From Sinorhizobium psoraleae (GTDB lineage: Bacteria > Pseudomonadota > Alphaproteobacteria > Rhizobiales > Rhizobiaceae), in assembly GCF_013283645.1 (NCBI RefSeq), contig NZ_JABEKV010000007.1, positions 141,830 through 205,829 of the forward strand: DNA of 64,000 nucleotides, given 5' to 3'. Positions 18,815 through 26,693 of this stretch are shown here, piece after piece; position 1 is the stretch's first letter; each line of letters starts with the position of its first letter. A program made the position numbers and the translations under genes. The notes below the pieces were generated by a model. It did not search any database. It was not told the DNA's origin and was given only the letters and a program-made list of their open reading frames with translations.

Positions 18815-20038
18815 ATGGCGATAGCGAACCGAGTGGAATCAGTTGTTGGCACTAAGGAAGATGCGGGCAGCAAAATCACGCGCCACGCAGGGCTCCTGTC
18901 AGCGCAGTTGCAGCAGCTCAGAACTCGCATGTATCCTCCGAAGTCGGAGAAAACACTTCGTCCGTTTTTGACGAACGAAGTGTCGAAGCTGACGTCTATA
19001 CCCGATTCCACGCTGAAGCTCATGTCCATCGAAGGGCGTGGACCGGTCCCGAGCAGGCTCGAGAATAATCATCGCGTCTACACGCTGGCTCAGATTAATG
19101 AGTTGCGCGAGCTCTTCGCTAAGCAGAAGCCGGCGGAAGCCTTGCGGTTTTTCCCCCGCCGACGTGCCGGCGAGCATCTCCAGGTGCTTGCCATTGCCAA
19201 TTTCAAGGGTGGCAGCGCAAAGACAACGACCTGCGTCCACCTCTCTCACTATCTGGCCCTTCAGGGCTATCGCGTTCTCGCACTCGACTTGGACCCACAG
19301 GCATCCCTGTCAGCCATGTTCGGCGCCCAGCCAGAGGTAGACGTTGGTTCGAATGAAACCATCTACGCTGCCTTGCGCTACGACGAAGCCGAGCGGCGCC
19401 CGATCCGCGACATCATTCGCAAGACCTACTTCGAGGGGATCGACCTAATCCCCGGCAACCTCGAAGTGATGGAGTATGAGCATGAAACTCCCCGCGTCTT
19501 GGCGAACAAGTCGAGCTCCGGCGCGATCTTCTTCGAGCGGTTGAAGCTCGCCCTTTCGGAAGTCGAGGCTGACTATGACGTCGTAATCCTGGACACGCCG
19601 CCGTCGCTCGGTTTTCTGACGCTGAGCGCAATATATGCGGCGACCAGCATGATCATAACAGTGCATCCGGCCATGCTTGACGTGGCTTCGATGAGCCAGT
19701 TCCTTCTCATGATGGGCGATCTGATTAGCGTTCTGAATGAGAGCGGAGCTCAACTGGATCAGGACTTCATCCGATATCTCGTGACGCGGCATGATCCCAA
19801 TGATGCGCCACAGTCGCAGGTCGTTGCTATGCTCCGGCACATGTTCGGGACCGATGTCCTATTGCCCACTGCCATCGAAAGCACAGCCGTCGAAGCAGCT
19901 GGCCTAGCGAAACGTTCGATATACGAGATGGAAATGGGTCAGATCGGCCGCGATACCCACAAGCGTGCCCGTGAAGCCGTTGACGCGGTCAATGAAGCGA
20001 TCATCCGCCTTATCAACGACAGCTGGGGGCGGACATGA
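18815..20038 (+). CDS. repA: RepA, ParA-type partition ATPase of repABC
   Basis: 407 residues from the ATG at 18815, which has AGAGGAA just upstream and gives the usual family start (MAIANRVESVVGTKEDAGSK); the frame is open to 18755. RepA is the ParA-like ATPase that segregates the plasmid and represses repABC. The deviant Walker A motif is NFKGGSAKTTTCVHLS at about residue 130, with LALDLDPQASLS and VVILDTPPSLGFLTLSAIYA following. An N-terminal DNA-binding part (EVSKLTSIPDSTLKLM) matches RepA proteins. Its stop overlaps the repB start by 4 bp. The gene appears intact. Confidence 0.95.
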   Translation: MAIANRVESVVGTKEDAGSKITRHAGLLSAQLQQLRTRMYPPKSEKTLRPFLTNEVSKLTSIPDSTLKLMSIEGRGPVPSRLENNHRVYTLAQINELRELFAKQKPAEALRFFPRRRAGEHLQVLAIANFKGGSAKTTTCVHLSHYLALQGYRVLALDLDPQASLSAMFGAQPEVDVGSNETIYAALRYDEAERRPIRDIIRKTYFEGIDLIPGNLEVMEYEHETPRVLANKSSSGAIFFERLKLALSEVEADYDVVILDTPPSLGFLTLSAIYAATSMIITVHPAMLDVASMSQFLLMMGDLISVLNESGAQLDQDFIRYLVTRHDPNDAPQSQVVAMLRHMFGTDVLLPTAIESTAVEAAGLAKRSIYEMEMGQIGRDTHKRAREAVDAVNEAIIRLINDSWGRT

Positions 20039-21054
20039 GCAAGTCTTCTCGCAAATCGATTGTGGCCAGTTTTGGTCTGCTGTCTGCAGAACTGGAGAGC
20101 AAGCTTGCAGACGACCAGCAACCTGCCGCCTCCCCTGCCCCGTCGCCGCGCGTCGGTGCCGGCGTTATAGGTGCAACACACCGGGCAATCGAGGAGATCC
20201 GAACGGAGCGAGATCTGTTGAAGGCGCTGGTCGAGTCAGGCGGCGGCTCGATTCGAGAGCTGGATCCCTCTCTGATGGACCCCTCCCCTTACCCGGACAG
20301 ACTGCCGGACGATGACGCGGCAGGCTTTGAGCTATTCAAGCGTTCGATTGAGACCGAGGGACAAAAGGTTCCGGTCCAGGTTCGAAAACACCCCTCCTCC
20401 CCTGGTCGCTATCAGATCGTCTACGGCCACCGACGCTGGCTTGCTGCCAAGCAGCTCGGCAGGCCCGTTCGTGCGCTTGAGGTGGAAATTTCCGACGCTG
20501 ATCTCATTCTGGCGCAGGGCATAGAAAACGCGAGCCGCCAGGACCTGACTTGGATCGAGCGTGCGCTGTTCGCGTCGCGGCTGGATGATGCGGGGATCAA
20601 GCCACGCTATATCTACGCGGCGCTTTCGATCGAGGACGCCGAACTTGCACGTATGCGGAATGTCTACCGGGTCGTTCCGGCCGATATCATCGAGGCGATA
20701 GGCCGGGCACCAAAGATCGGGCGGCCACGCTGGCTCGATCTTGCCAAGGCAGTTGCCGGCAACCCAGGTACGCTCGATTCCATTCGGGCGGCGTTGAGCA
20801 TAAAACGCCACGGCACCGAGACCTCCGACCAGAGGTTCCAGCGTGTCCTCAATGCCATCAAACCGGCCGTCAAAAAGAACGTTAAACCGACGCCGATTTC
20901 GGATGGCAACGGCACAAAACTTGGCGCTTTGGTGGCGTCCCCGAAAGAGGTTCGGATTTCGGCCGAGGGATCACTCGGGATCGAGTTCTTGAAGTTTGTT
21001 GAGGCGGAGCTGCCAAGCCTTGCTGAGCGTTTTGCCCGTCATCGAGAACAATAA
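20035..21054 (+). CDS. repB: RepB, ParB-type centromere-binding protein of repABC
   Basis: 339 residues, starting on the ATGA overlap with repA, so translation is coupled. RepB binds parS and is loaded by RepA for partition. The start MSKSSRKSIVASFGLLSAEL is family-typical. The ParB/Srx-like domain is at about 75-165 (GQKVPVQVRKHPSSPGRYQI, then GHRRWLAAKQLG), followed by the HTH part with QDLTWIERALFASRLDDAGI. The C-terminus (IEFLKFVEAELPSLAERFAR) probably dimerises. Two 24-bp palindromes flanking repC are the likely binding sites. Confidence 0.95.
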   Translation: MSKSSRKSIVASFGLLSAELESKLADDQQPAASPAPSPRVGAGVIGATHRAIEEIRTERDLLKALVESGGGSIRELDPSLMDPSPYPDRLPDDDAAGFELFKRSIETEGQKVPVQVRKHPSSPGRYQIVYGHRRWLAAKQLGRPVRALEVEISDADLILAQGIENASRQDLTWIERALFASRLDDAGIKPRYIYAALSIEDAELARMRNVYRVVPADIIEAIGRAPKIGRPRWLDLAKAVAGNPGTLDSIRAALSIKRHGTETSDQRFQRVLNAIKPAVKKNVKPTPISDGNGTKLGALVASPKEVRISAEGSLGIEFLKFVEAELPSLAERFARHREQ

Positions 21055-21078
21055 GAACCCTGACAGCTGTCAGGGTTC
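21055..21078. promoter_or_regulatory. parS-like 24-bp palindrome, copy 1
   Basis: GAACCCTGACAG followed by its exact reverse complement CTGTCAGGGTTC forms a perfect 24-bp palindrome directly after the repB stop. The central CAGCTG matches the core of repABC parS sites, though the outer GTT/AAC of the published consensus is absent. A second copy lies at 22491-22514. Confidence 0.7.
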
Positions 21079-21109
21079 AGAGCAATTGAGGAAAGGAAGC
21101 GTAGCAAAA

Positions 21110-21160
21110 GAAAAAGGCCCCCAAACGTTGCCGTCGTGGAAGCCTCTCTCTGTGTGTGAC
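21110..21160 (-). ncRNA. Counter-transcribed RNA between repB and repC
   Basis: RepABC plasmids carry an antisense RNA in this position that limits repC translation. On the minus strand TTGACT (21195-21190), 17 bp, then GATTCT (21172-21167) form a good promoter. Downstream, AGGCTTCCA and TGGGGGCCT can pair over 9 positions (two G-U) around a loop, followed by TTTTTC, a clear intrinsic terminator. The transcript would be about 50 nt. Position, orientation, promoter and terminator all fit; the exact 5' end is estimated. Confidence 0.8.
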
Positions 21161-21257
21161 AACTAGAGAATCGCATTTCCCCGAATCCCAGTCAAGAGTC
21201 TATGGCGCCGTTTTTTTGGTGAGCGGATTTCTTTTGCCTCTTAGAAGGTGAAGAAAA

Positions 21258-22472
21258 ATGCAGCGTGGGAATGTGACGACGCCCTTCGGGCGGCGGCCGA
21301 TGACGCTTGCCTTGGTGCGGCGACAGATTGCGACGACCGAGATCAAGCCCGGCAAATCGGCCGACAAGTGGAAAGTTTTTCGGGATGTATCAGAAGCACG
21401 GGAAGCGCTTCGATTACAAGACCGCAGCCTTGCAGTGCTTGATGCGTTGCTAACCTTCTATCCTGACAATGAACTACGCCAGGACAAGCAGCTCATTGTC
21501 TTTCCATCCAATGCTCAGCTGACACTCCGTGCGCATGGCATAGCCGGTGCTACTCTTCGGAGACACCTGGCCCTTCTCGTCGAAGCAGGCCTAATCGTGC
21601 GGAAGGATAGTGCCAATGGCAAGCGCTACGCCAGGAAGGACAAAGCAGGTGAGATCGAAAGTGCATTTGGCTTCGATATTTCACCACTCCTTTTGCGTGC
21701 CGAAGAGCTCGCGCACATGGCGCAGCAGATCGCGGCCGATCGAGCAACCTTCCGCCGCGCCAAGGAGAATCTGACGATTTGCCGTCGCGACGTCCGAAAA
21801 CTCATTTCCGCTGCGATTGAGGAGGGCGCGTCGGGGGACTGGCAAGCCATCGAAGAGATTTACACAGGCCTCGTAAGCAGGATTCCGCGCTCACCCACGC
21901 TCGGTGACATCACGTCGATCCTGGACAAGATGGAGCTCCTGCAGGGGGAGGTCGTCAACATCCTGGAAATGCAGAACAAAGACGAGAATATTAGCACCAA
22001 TGATGCTCATGATGAGCGCCACATACAGAATTCAAAATCCGACTCTATCTATGAATTTGAACCTCGCTCTGGAAAAGAGCTGGGTGCGAAGCCGGTGGGT
22101 GATGATCGGCCGAAGCGGGAGCCGATCCGGAATTACCCACTTGGCATGATACTGCGAGCCTGCCCCGAGATTACGATGTACGGGCCAGGCGGCACGATCA
22201 GCAACTCGCGCGACATGATGGCCGCCGCGGTCGTCGTGCGGTCGATGCTGGGGGTCAGCCCGTCGGCCTACCAGGAGGCCTGCGAGGTCATGGGGCCAGA
22301 TAATGCTGCCGCAGCGATCGCCTGTATCCTCGAGCGGGAAGCGCACATCAAGTCGCCCGGCGGATATCTCAGAGATCTGACACGCAGGGCCGGACGGGGG
22401 GAGTTTTCGCTCGGGCCGGTGCTCATGGCGCTTCTGAGAGCTCATGGGCAAAATGACAAAAAGGCCGGGTGA
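21258..22472 (+). CDS. repC: RepC, replication initiator of repABC
   Basis: 404 residues, the usual length. RepC initiates replication at an origin that, in this plasmid family, lies within its own coding sequence. The N-terminal part holds the DNA-binding winged-helix region (VLDALLTFYPDNEL, SNAQLTLRAHGIAGATLRRH, LVEAGLIVRKDSANGKRYAR), and the C-terminal domain has NYPLGMILRACPEI, MMAAAVVVRSMLGVSPSAYQ and GGYLRDLTRRAGRGEFSLGP. The ATG at 21258 follows AAGGTGA at good spacing. It is intact and expressed under control of the ctRNA at 21110-21160. A broken copy of its 3' end follows downstream. Confidence 0.95.
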   Translation: MQRGNVTTPFGRRPMTLALVRRQIATTEIKPGKSADKWKVFRDVSEAREALRLQDRSLAVLDALLTFYPDNELRQDKQLIVFPSNAQLTLRAHGIAGATLRRHLALLVEAGLIVRKDSANGKRYARKDKAGEIESAFGFDISPLLLRAEELAHMAQQIAADRATFRRAKENLTICRRDVRKLISAAIEEGASGDWQAIEEIYTGLVSRIPRSPTLGDITSILDKMELLQGEVVNILEMQNKDENISTNDAHDERHIQNSKSDSIYEFEPRSGKELGAKPVGDDRPKREPIRNYPLGMILRACPEITMYGPGGTISNSRDMMAAAVVVRSMLGVSPSAYQEACEVMGPDNAAAAIACILEREAHIKSPGGYLRDLTRRAGRGEFSLGPVLMALLRAHGQNDKKAG

Positions 22473-22490
22473 TGGGGAACCGCAATGGCG

Positions 22491-22514
22491 AAACCCTGAC
22501 AGCTGTCAGGGTTT
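22491..22514. promoter_or_regulatory. parS-like 24-bp palindrome, copy 2
   Basis: AAACCCTGACAG and its reverse complement CTGTCAGGGTTT form a perfect 24-bp palindrome 18 bp after the repC stop. It shares 22 identical central bases with the copy after repB. It lies just before the relic of another repC 3' end. Confidence 0.7.
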
Positions 22515-22539
22515 TAGCTCCGGCAAGCGACGCCGGCAG

Positions 22540-22712
22540 GGAAACGCGGCAGGCGCGATCGCCTGCATCCCTGATGCAAGGAGAGAAAATCAACCTCGGC
22601 TCGCGGCTATCTCCGCGACCTCATCCAGCAGGCTTAGAATGGGCGGGTTTTCGCTCTGTGCGATGCTTATGGCGGTGTTCGGGTCGAACGGTGCGGCAAT
22701 CCAGAGGACGTC
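22540..22712 (+). pseudogene. Second repC 3'-end relic
   Basis: The plus strand reads AAGAIACIPDARRENQ, then in mixed frames GEKINLGS and MGGFSLCAMLMAVFGSN. This parallels the end of the intact RepC (NAAAAIACILEREAHIK, GGYLRDL, GEFSLGPVLMALL) but is clearly a different and degraded copy. It suggests that a second repABC replicon once adjoined this one, or that its 3' end was swapped by recombination. Bases 22713-22957 show nothing recognisable. Confidence 0.6.
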
Positions 22713-22957
22713 ATGATCGTCGTCATCGACGGAACCAGCGCGGCGGCTAAACCGACGGCTGCTGCGGACATGCTTCCGAATTCTTGGTCAGTCAGGCCCA
22801 CCAACTGCGACAAGACTTAAACACGTACGCCATGCCGGGCGCATACCAATGGACGGATTGGAAGGGCGTTTTGGGGCAGGGCTGACGAAGTTGTTTGGCT
22901 GGTCTGAATGGTGTCCAGCTGTCAGATTTCAGCCCATTTGGGCTGCGAGGAAACTAA

Positions 22958-23688
22958 ATGCCGTCTGAAATTCGGTCACCGCGCCTAGCGGTCCTGATTG
23001 ATGCCGATAACACGTCGGCAAAGATTGTCGACGGTTTGTTCGAAGAGGTCGCCAAGATCGGTGAAGCGAGCGTGCGGCGTATCTATGGCGATTTCTCGGG
23101 CGGCCGTTCGAAAGGGTGGGCGGATGTACTGGCTAAACACGATACCGCAAGAACAGTTTGCCTTTACGACGGGCAAGAATGCCTCCGATATCACCCTGGT
23201 GATTGACGCAATGGACTTGCTGCACAGCGGCCGCTTCGATGGCCTCTGCCTTGTCTCCTACGACAGCGACTTCACGCGGCTGGCCGCCGGGATACGCGAG
23301 CAGCGAGTCGATGTGTTCCGCTTCGGCGAGCAGAAGACGCCGGAGAGTTTTCGCCAAGCCTGCCGGCGGTTCGTCTACACCGAGAACCTGCTTCCCGGGG
23401 CGATCAAGGACTAGCAGAACACAGCATCCGTCGGCAAGCAGCTCCTGAACCTGGCGCCGGATTTCGACCCTCGGCTTCCGAAAACTCAGCGATCTTATCC
23501 GCAAGACGAACCAATTCGAAGTTCGCCAGGCCGAGGGCGGTCCCATCAGCATCCGGGTGAAACAACGAAACAAAAAACAGCGCCACCGTCGCGGCGATTT
23601 GGGAGGGCCGGGAGTGTCGGGACGCGGCGACCGATCGTTCGGCTTTCCCCTGAAGACAGAAGCGTCTATCAGTGGTGGCGCAAAGTGA
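22958..23688 (+). pseudogene. NYN-domain RNase-like protein with OST-HTH remnant
   Basis: The first frame encodes PRLAVLIDADNTSAKIVDGL and FSGGRSKGWADVLAKHD, the start of a NYN (LabA/PIN-like) nuclease-fold domain. Near 23140 the frame shifts, and TTGKNASDITLVIDAMDLLH and LVSYDSDFTRLAAGIREQ follow, retaining the acidic residues of the active site. That frame ends at 23414. About 40 bp later another frame reads TLGFRKLSDLIRKTNQFEV and AEGGPISIRV, the OST-HTH/LOTUS domain usually at the C-terminus of this family, so the linker region is deleted. Two or more lesions make it a pseudogene of a probable RNA-binding nuclease. Confidence 0.75.
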
Positions 23689-23739
23689 AGCGTCAGCCGA
23701 GCTCCGACCTCGGCAAGACAATGATCAAAGGAAGACGTC

Positions 23740-23946
23740 ATGGCGACCGGTACGGTAAAGTGGTTCAACGCAACGAAGGGATTCGGTTTCATCCAGCCGG
23801 ACGACGGCAGCGCCGATGTCTTCGTTCACATCTCCGCGGTGGAGCGGGCAGGGATGCGTGGTCTGAACGACGGCCAGAAGATCAGCTATGAGCTGGTGAA
23901 GGATCGCAAGTCCGGCAAGATGTCGGCGGACAACCTCCAGGCCTGA
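23740..23946 (+). CDS. cspA: Cold-shock family protein
   Basis: 68 residues, a complete cold-shock domain: MATGTVKWFNATKGFGFIQP contains the RNP1 motif KGFGFI, and VFVHISAVE contains RNP2. These small OB-fold proteins bind single-stranded RNA/DNA and act as RNA chaperones. AAAGGA lies 8 bp ahead of the ATG, and a hairpin with a UUCG loop follows the stop. Several paralogues are normal in rhizobia, so the symbol indicates family, not orthology. Confidence 0.93.
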   Translation: MATGTVKWFNATKGFGFIQPDDGSADVFVHISAVERAGMRGLNDGQKISYELVKDRKSGKMSADNLQA

Positions 23947-23971
23947 GCCTGATTGCATGCGATCGCGGGAG

Positions 23972-23989
23972 GGCCGGGTTCGCCCGGCC
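23972..23989 (+). terminator. Intrinsic terminator after cspA
   Basis: GGCCGGG, loop TTCG, CCCGGCC: a perfect 7-bp stem with a stable UUCG tetraloop, 26 bp after the cspA stop. The T-run is short (GTTTG). Confidence 0.65.
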
Positions 23990-24035
23990 GTTTGCAGCGC
24001 AAGATGTACGCGAGCGGTGCAGCCGCGCTGCTTGA

Positions 24036-24467
24036 TTGGCTGCATCGCAACATTATCTTTTTGAGTACCGATGCGATTCACCTCCTCTCGAGCCGCTTCG
24101 GTCCGACGGACAGCTCTCCTCCGCCAGGCTGTCGTGGGCCAGTGACCGCGAGCTTATCGCGGTGATGAGACAGTATTTTGCGGCTAAAGCCGAGCTGGAG
24201 AGCTTGAAAGAACAATTGGAGGCGGCACGACAGGCAGCCGGGGAGGCGATCGGCGTGTTCTACGATCCCCGCCAGAACGCCGAGCACGCCGCCGCCCTAC
24301 AACGCTCGCATCGCTTGAGGGGCGAGATGGCGTCGCTGATGCAGCGTGCCGAAGCCTGGGGCAGGGCAGCATTGGCCGCTGACCGGCACGATAGATCGGC
24401 GGCGGAAGCGGGACCGGAAGAATGGCAGTCGTTTGAGAAGCGAGCCGATTCACTCTTCGGCGTGTAG
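24036..24467 (+). CDS. Hypothetical coiled-coil-like protein
   Basis: I do not recognise this gene. The frame gives up to 143 residues, but the convincing part starts near DRELIAVMRQYFAAKAELES, possibly from the ATG at 24164. It is rich in Ala, Glu and Arg with helical periodicity (LKEQLEAARQAAGEAIG, MASLMQRAEAWGRAALAADR) and no membrane segment or signal. The stop lies 6 bp from the convergent integrase stop. Composition looks coding, but function and start are open. Confidence 0.45.
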   Translation: MAASQHYLFEYRCDSPPLEPLRSDGQLSSARLSWASDRELIAVMRQYFAAKAELESLKEQLEAARQAAGEAIGVFYDPRQNAEHAAALQRSHRLRGEMASLMQRAEAWGRAALAADRHDRSAAEAGPEEWQSFEKRADSLFGV

Positions 24468-24473
24468 TCACGC

Positions 24474-25649
24474 TTAGATGATCAGCCGGGCCGCTCGTCC
24501 TTTCTTTCGTTCCGCGTTGTTGTAATAGCTCGCCGCCTGCGCCACCGACTTGTGCAGTGATTGCTGCATCGCCTCCGGCAGCGGAATGTCGCGGTTGGCC
24601 GCCTCGGTCAAATAGCCAGATCTCAAGCCATGCGCCGAAAACAGCGCCGCATCGAGACCGGCCTGTTTGCAACGGCGCTTCAGGATCAGGTTGACCGATT
24701 GCGGCGTGAGCGCCCGACGGTCGACATTGCCCCACTGATCGATGCGGCGGAAAACGGGCCCATCCTTGATTTGCGCTTCTGCCAGCCACCTTTTCAAGGC
24801 GGTCACGGGGCGGCCGATCAACAGCACATGTTCGTCATCGTCGGCGGTGGTCGTCTTGGTGCGGCCGAGACGCATCGACAGGCAGGGCAGGGGAGGGGAG
24901 GCCTTGTCGGAGGGATCAGCGCGCACCGGTTCCTCGTCAACGAGATCCCCGACGCGCAACCCCGCCACTTCCGAGCGGCGACGGCCGCCGGAGGCAAAGG
25001 CGGCCAAGAACAGTGCCCGGTCGCGCACATCGACCAGCCGATCGCCTGCACAAGCTTGAAGCACCTTCACCAGGATATCGACGGTCACTGCCTTTTTGCT
25101 TTTGCGCTGGCGCGGCCGGTTACTTGCCTTGACCGCCAGCCTCAGCGCGCTCCTCAGCGATGGCGCACCGAAGGCACCGGTGAGACCGCGCCAGCGGGTG
25201 AGGATCGACCACGAAGTCAACCGCCGCCGGACCGTGCCGGGCGCATGTGGTCCGTCGGTCCTGAGCAGGCGCTCAGCGCGCAATCCCGCCTCGACCTCCG
25301 CCGGCATGCCGTGCGCCGGGTCCTCGACGCGCTTGGCCGGATCCCAGAGGTGATGCGCGACGAATTTCAACAGCAGCGATTCCGGCGCCGGCCAGGGGAG
25401 GGGGGAACCGGCGGCAAGCTGGCACCAGGCCTCGAGGTAGCCGAGATCAGAGGCGAGTGCCCGAAGCGTATTCTCGCCCATGCCTTCGCTGGCCAGGTGT
25501 TTCAGGGTCGCGACGTCGTCATCGGTCAGCAGCGCGGCGAGCTGGTCGCGCCGGTCGAATGGCAGGATGGCGTCAAGTGCGTCGAGCTGTTCGGCGCGGT
25601 GGTGGATCGCTTGGCTGTCTGAACCCGCCACGTTATGTTTGTCGATCAT
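24474..25649 (-). CDS. Tyrosine-family site-specific integrase
   Basis: About 391 residues from the ATG at 25649 (MIDKHNVAGS), with GGAGG upstream. The N-terminal half holds a SAM-like core-binding domain (NTLRALASDLGYLEAWCQLA). The catalytic half has the Arg in GGRRRSEVAGLRVGDL, the Lys region LGRTKTTT, HGLR in SAHGLRSGYLTEA, and the Tyr in AASYYNNAE, so all key residues of a tyrosine recombinase are present. Such enzymes integrate or excise mobile elements. It is divergent from a Phd-type antitoxin and close to vapBC, a layout typical of a mobile-element end. No att site could be identified next to it. Confidence 0.9.
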   Translation of the reverse strand: MIDKHNVAGSDSQAIHHRAEQLDALDAILPFDRRDQLAALLTDDDVATLKHLASEGMGENTLRALASDLGYLEAWCQLAAGSPLPWPAPESLLLKFVAHHLWDPAKRVEDPAHGMPAEVEAGLRAERLLRTDGPHAPGTVRRRLTSWSILTRWRGLTGAFGAPSLRSALRLAVKASNRPRQRKSKKAVTVDILVKVLQACAGDRLVDVRDRALFLAAFASGGRRRSEVAGLRVGDLVDEEPVRADPSDKASPPLPCLSMRLGRTKTTTADDDEHVLLIGRPVTALKRWLAEAQIKDGPVFRRIDQWGNVDRRALTPQSVNLILKRRCKQAGLDAALFSAHGLRSGYLTEAANRDIPLPEAMQQSLHKSVAQAASYYNNAERKKGRAARLII

Positions 25650-25719
25650 GGGTTCAGCCTCCGACGCTCTTGTGGGGCATTCCGGAAAATCCGTGTGTTT
25701 CGGAAAAGAGAGCATTGAA

Positions 25720-25998
25720 ATGGCGTCGACCGTCACCGTTGCGGCGGTTTCCAGAAATTTCGCGGCCTATCAGGATGCCGCCGTGCGCGAGCCTGTGATC
25801 ATCACCGAGAATGGCCGGCCGCGCATGGTGCTCATCGCGTATGAGGATTATCTGCGGCTGTCGCGCCGTGACCGTCGCGTCGAAGCGACGGCGAGCTTGA
25901 GCGACGATGACCTCGCCGCGGTCGAAAAGGCGGAAATGGAGTCGGGTCGCGATCATCTCAATGCCGAACTGCTGACGGACAAGCATGCTGCCGACTGA
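25720..25998 (+). CDS. Phd/YefM-type antitoxin without visible toxin
   Basis: 92 residues from the ATG at 25720. The sequence VAAVSRNFAAYQDAAVREPV and ITENGRPRMVLIAYEDYLRL is the classic Phd/YefM DNA-binding half; the C-terminal acidic part (LSDDDLAAVEKAEM) would wrap the toxin. These proteins neutralise a partner toxin and repress their own promoter. Where the toxin should begin, a 36-codon frame (from ATG 25984) ends at once and the convergent vapC follows, so the partner seems deleted. An orphan antitoxin could still act as a repressor or an anti-addiction factor. Confidence 0.8.
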   Translation: MASTVTVAAVSRNFAAYQDAAVREPVIITENGRPRMVLIAYEDYLRLSRRDRRVEATASLSDDDLAAVEKAEMESGRDHLNAELLTDKHAAD

Positions 25999-26052
25999 AA
26001 TCGCAGGTCATCACGCTGCTTGCGCCGGCTGCCGGGTGCAAAGGATGCGATC

Positions 26053-26439
26053 TCATGCCGCCTCGATGTCCGTGCGCGCGAAATCATTGCCCTTGTAGAG
26101 CAGCGGTTCGTTGCGTGTCCTGGCCAGCGCATAGGAGAAACAGTCGCCATAGTTCAGACCTGCCGGATGTCGGCCCTTGCCATAGCTGCGCCAGGCTCGC
26201 CTTGCCACCGCGATCTGCTCCGCGTCGACGGCGACGACTTCGACGCCCGCCTTAAAGAGCCACAGATCAAGCTCTGTGGCACCTGCCTCGCCGAGGCGCG
26301 CCTCGATTACGATGGCGAGTTCGAGGACTGTCGCGGCGGAGATGAAGCGCCGTGGAGCGTCGACGACCTTTTGTTCGTAGGCTTCGGCTTCCGGCTCATT
26401 GAATGCGATCGCGACGATGGCGGAGGTGTCGATGACCAT
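26053..26439 (-). CDS. vapC: VapC-type PIN-domain ribonuclease toxin
   Basis: 128 residues, the usual PIN toxin length. Acidic active-site residues are visible in MVIDTSAIVAIAFNEPEAE (Asp4), TVLELAIVIEAR (Glu), NYGDCFSYALA (Asp) and YKGNDFARTD (Asp). VapC toxins cut tRNA or rRNA and are silenced by VapB. The start codon overlaps the vapB stop, so the pair is translationally coupled. The gene is intact. Confidence 0.9.
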   Translation of the reverse strand: MVIDTSAIVAIAFNEPEAEAYEQKVVDAPRRFISAATVLELAIVIEARLGEAGATELDLWLFKAGVEVVAVDAEQIAVARRAWRSYGKGRHPAGLNYGDCFSYALARTRNEPLLYKGNDFARTDIEAA

Positions 26440-26693
26440 CAGCTGGGGAGCCCGTTTTCGTCATACCCCAAAATCTCGTCGGCGGAACGGTTATCGAGCA
26501 CCGGCAGCTTCGCCCAGCGTCTGCGGCTAGCGGCAAGCTCCTCAAGGAGAACATCGCGATTTCCCGCGTTTGCGAGGCGCCGCAGCCGCTCCTCCAGTGC
26601 CCGGCGGGTCGCCATGGTAATGGTTTCACCGGTTTTCTCGGCCAGTGCCTTTGCGAGGCGTTCCGTCTCTAGATCTTTAATGCTGAGCGCCAT
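26439..26693 (-). CDS. vapB: VapB-type antitoxin
   Basis: 84 residues. MALSIKDLETERLAKALAEK and TGETITMATRRALEERLRRL match the short VapB/PSK-type antitoxins paired with PIN toxins; the N-terminal half should dimerise and bind the operator, and the C-terminus (LPVLDNRSADEILGYDENG) should occupy the VapC active site. It sits directly upstream of vapC in the usual order. AT-rich sequence just upstream (TAATTATCTATATT) is a plausible promoter. Confidence 0.88.
   Translation of the reverse strand: MALSIKDLETERLAKALAEKTGETITMATRRALEERLRRLANAGNRDVLLEELAASRRRWAKLPVLDNRSADEILGYDENGLPS

Noticed and set aside
24561..25622. 353-codon frame opposite the integrase
   Set aside because: Antisense shadow; all tyrosine-recombinase residues are on the minus strand.
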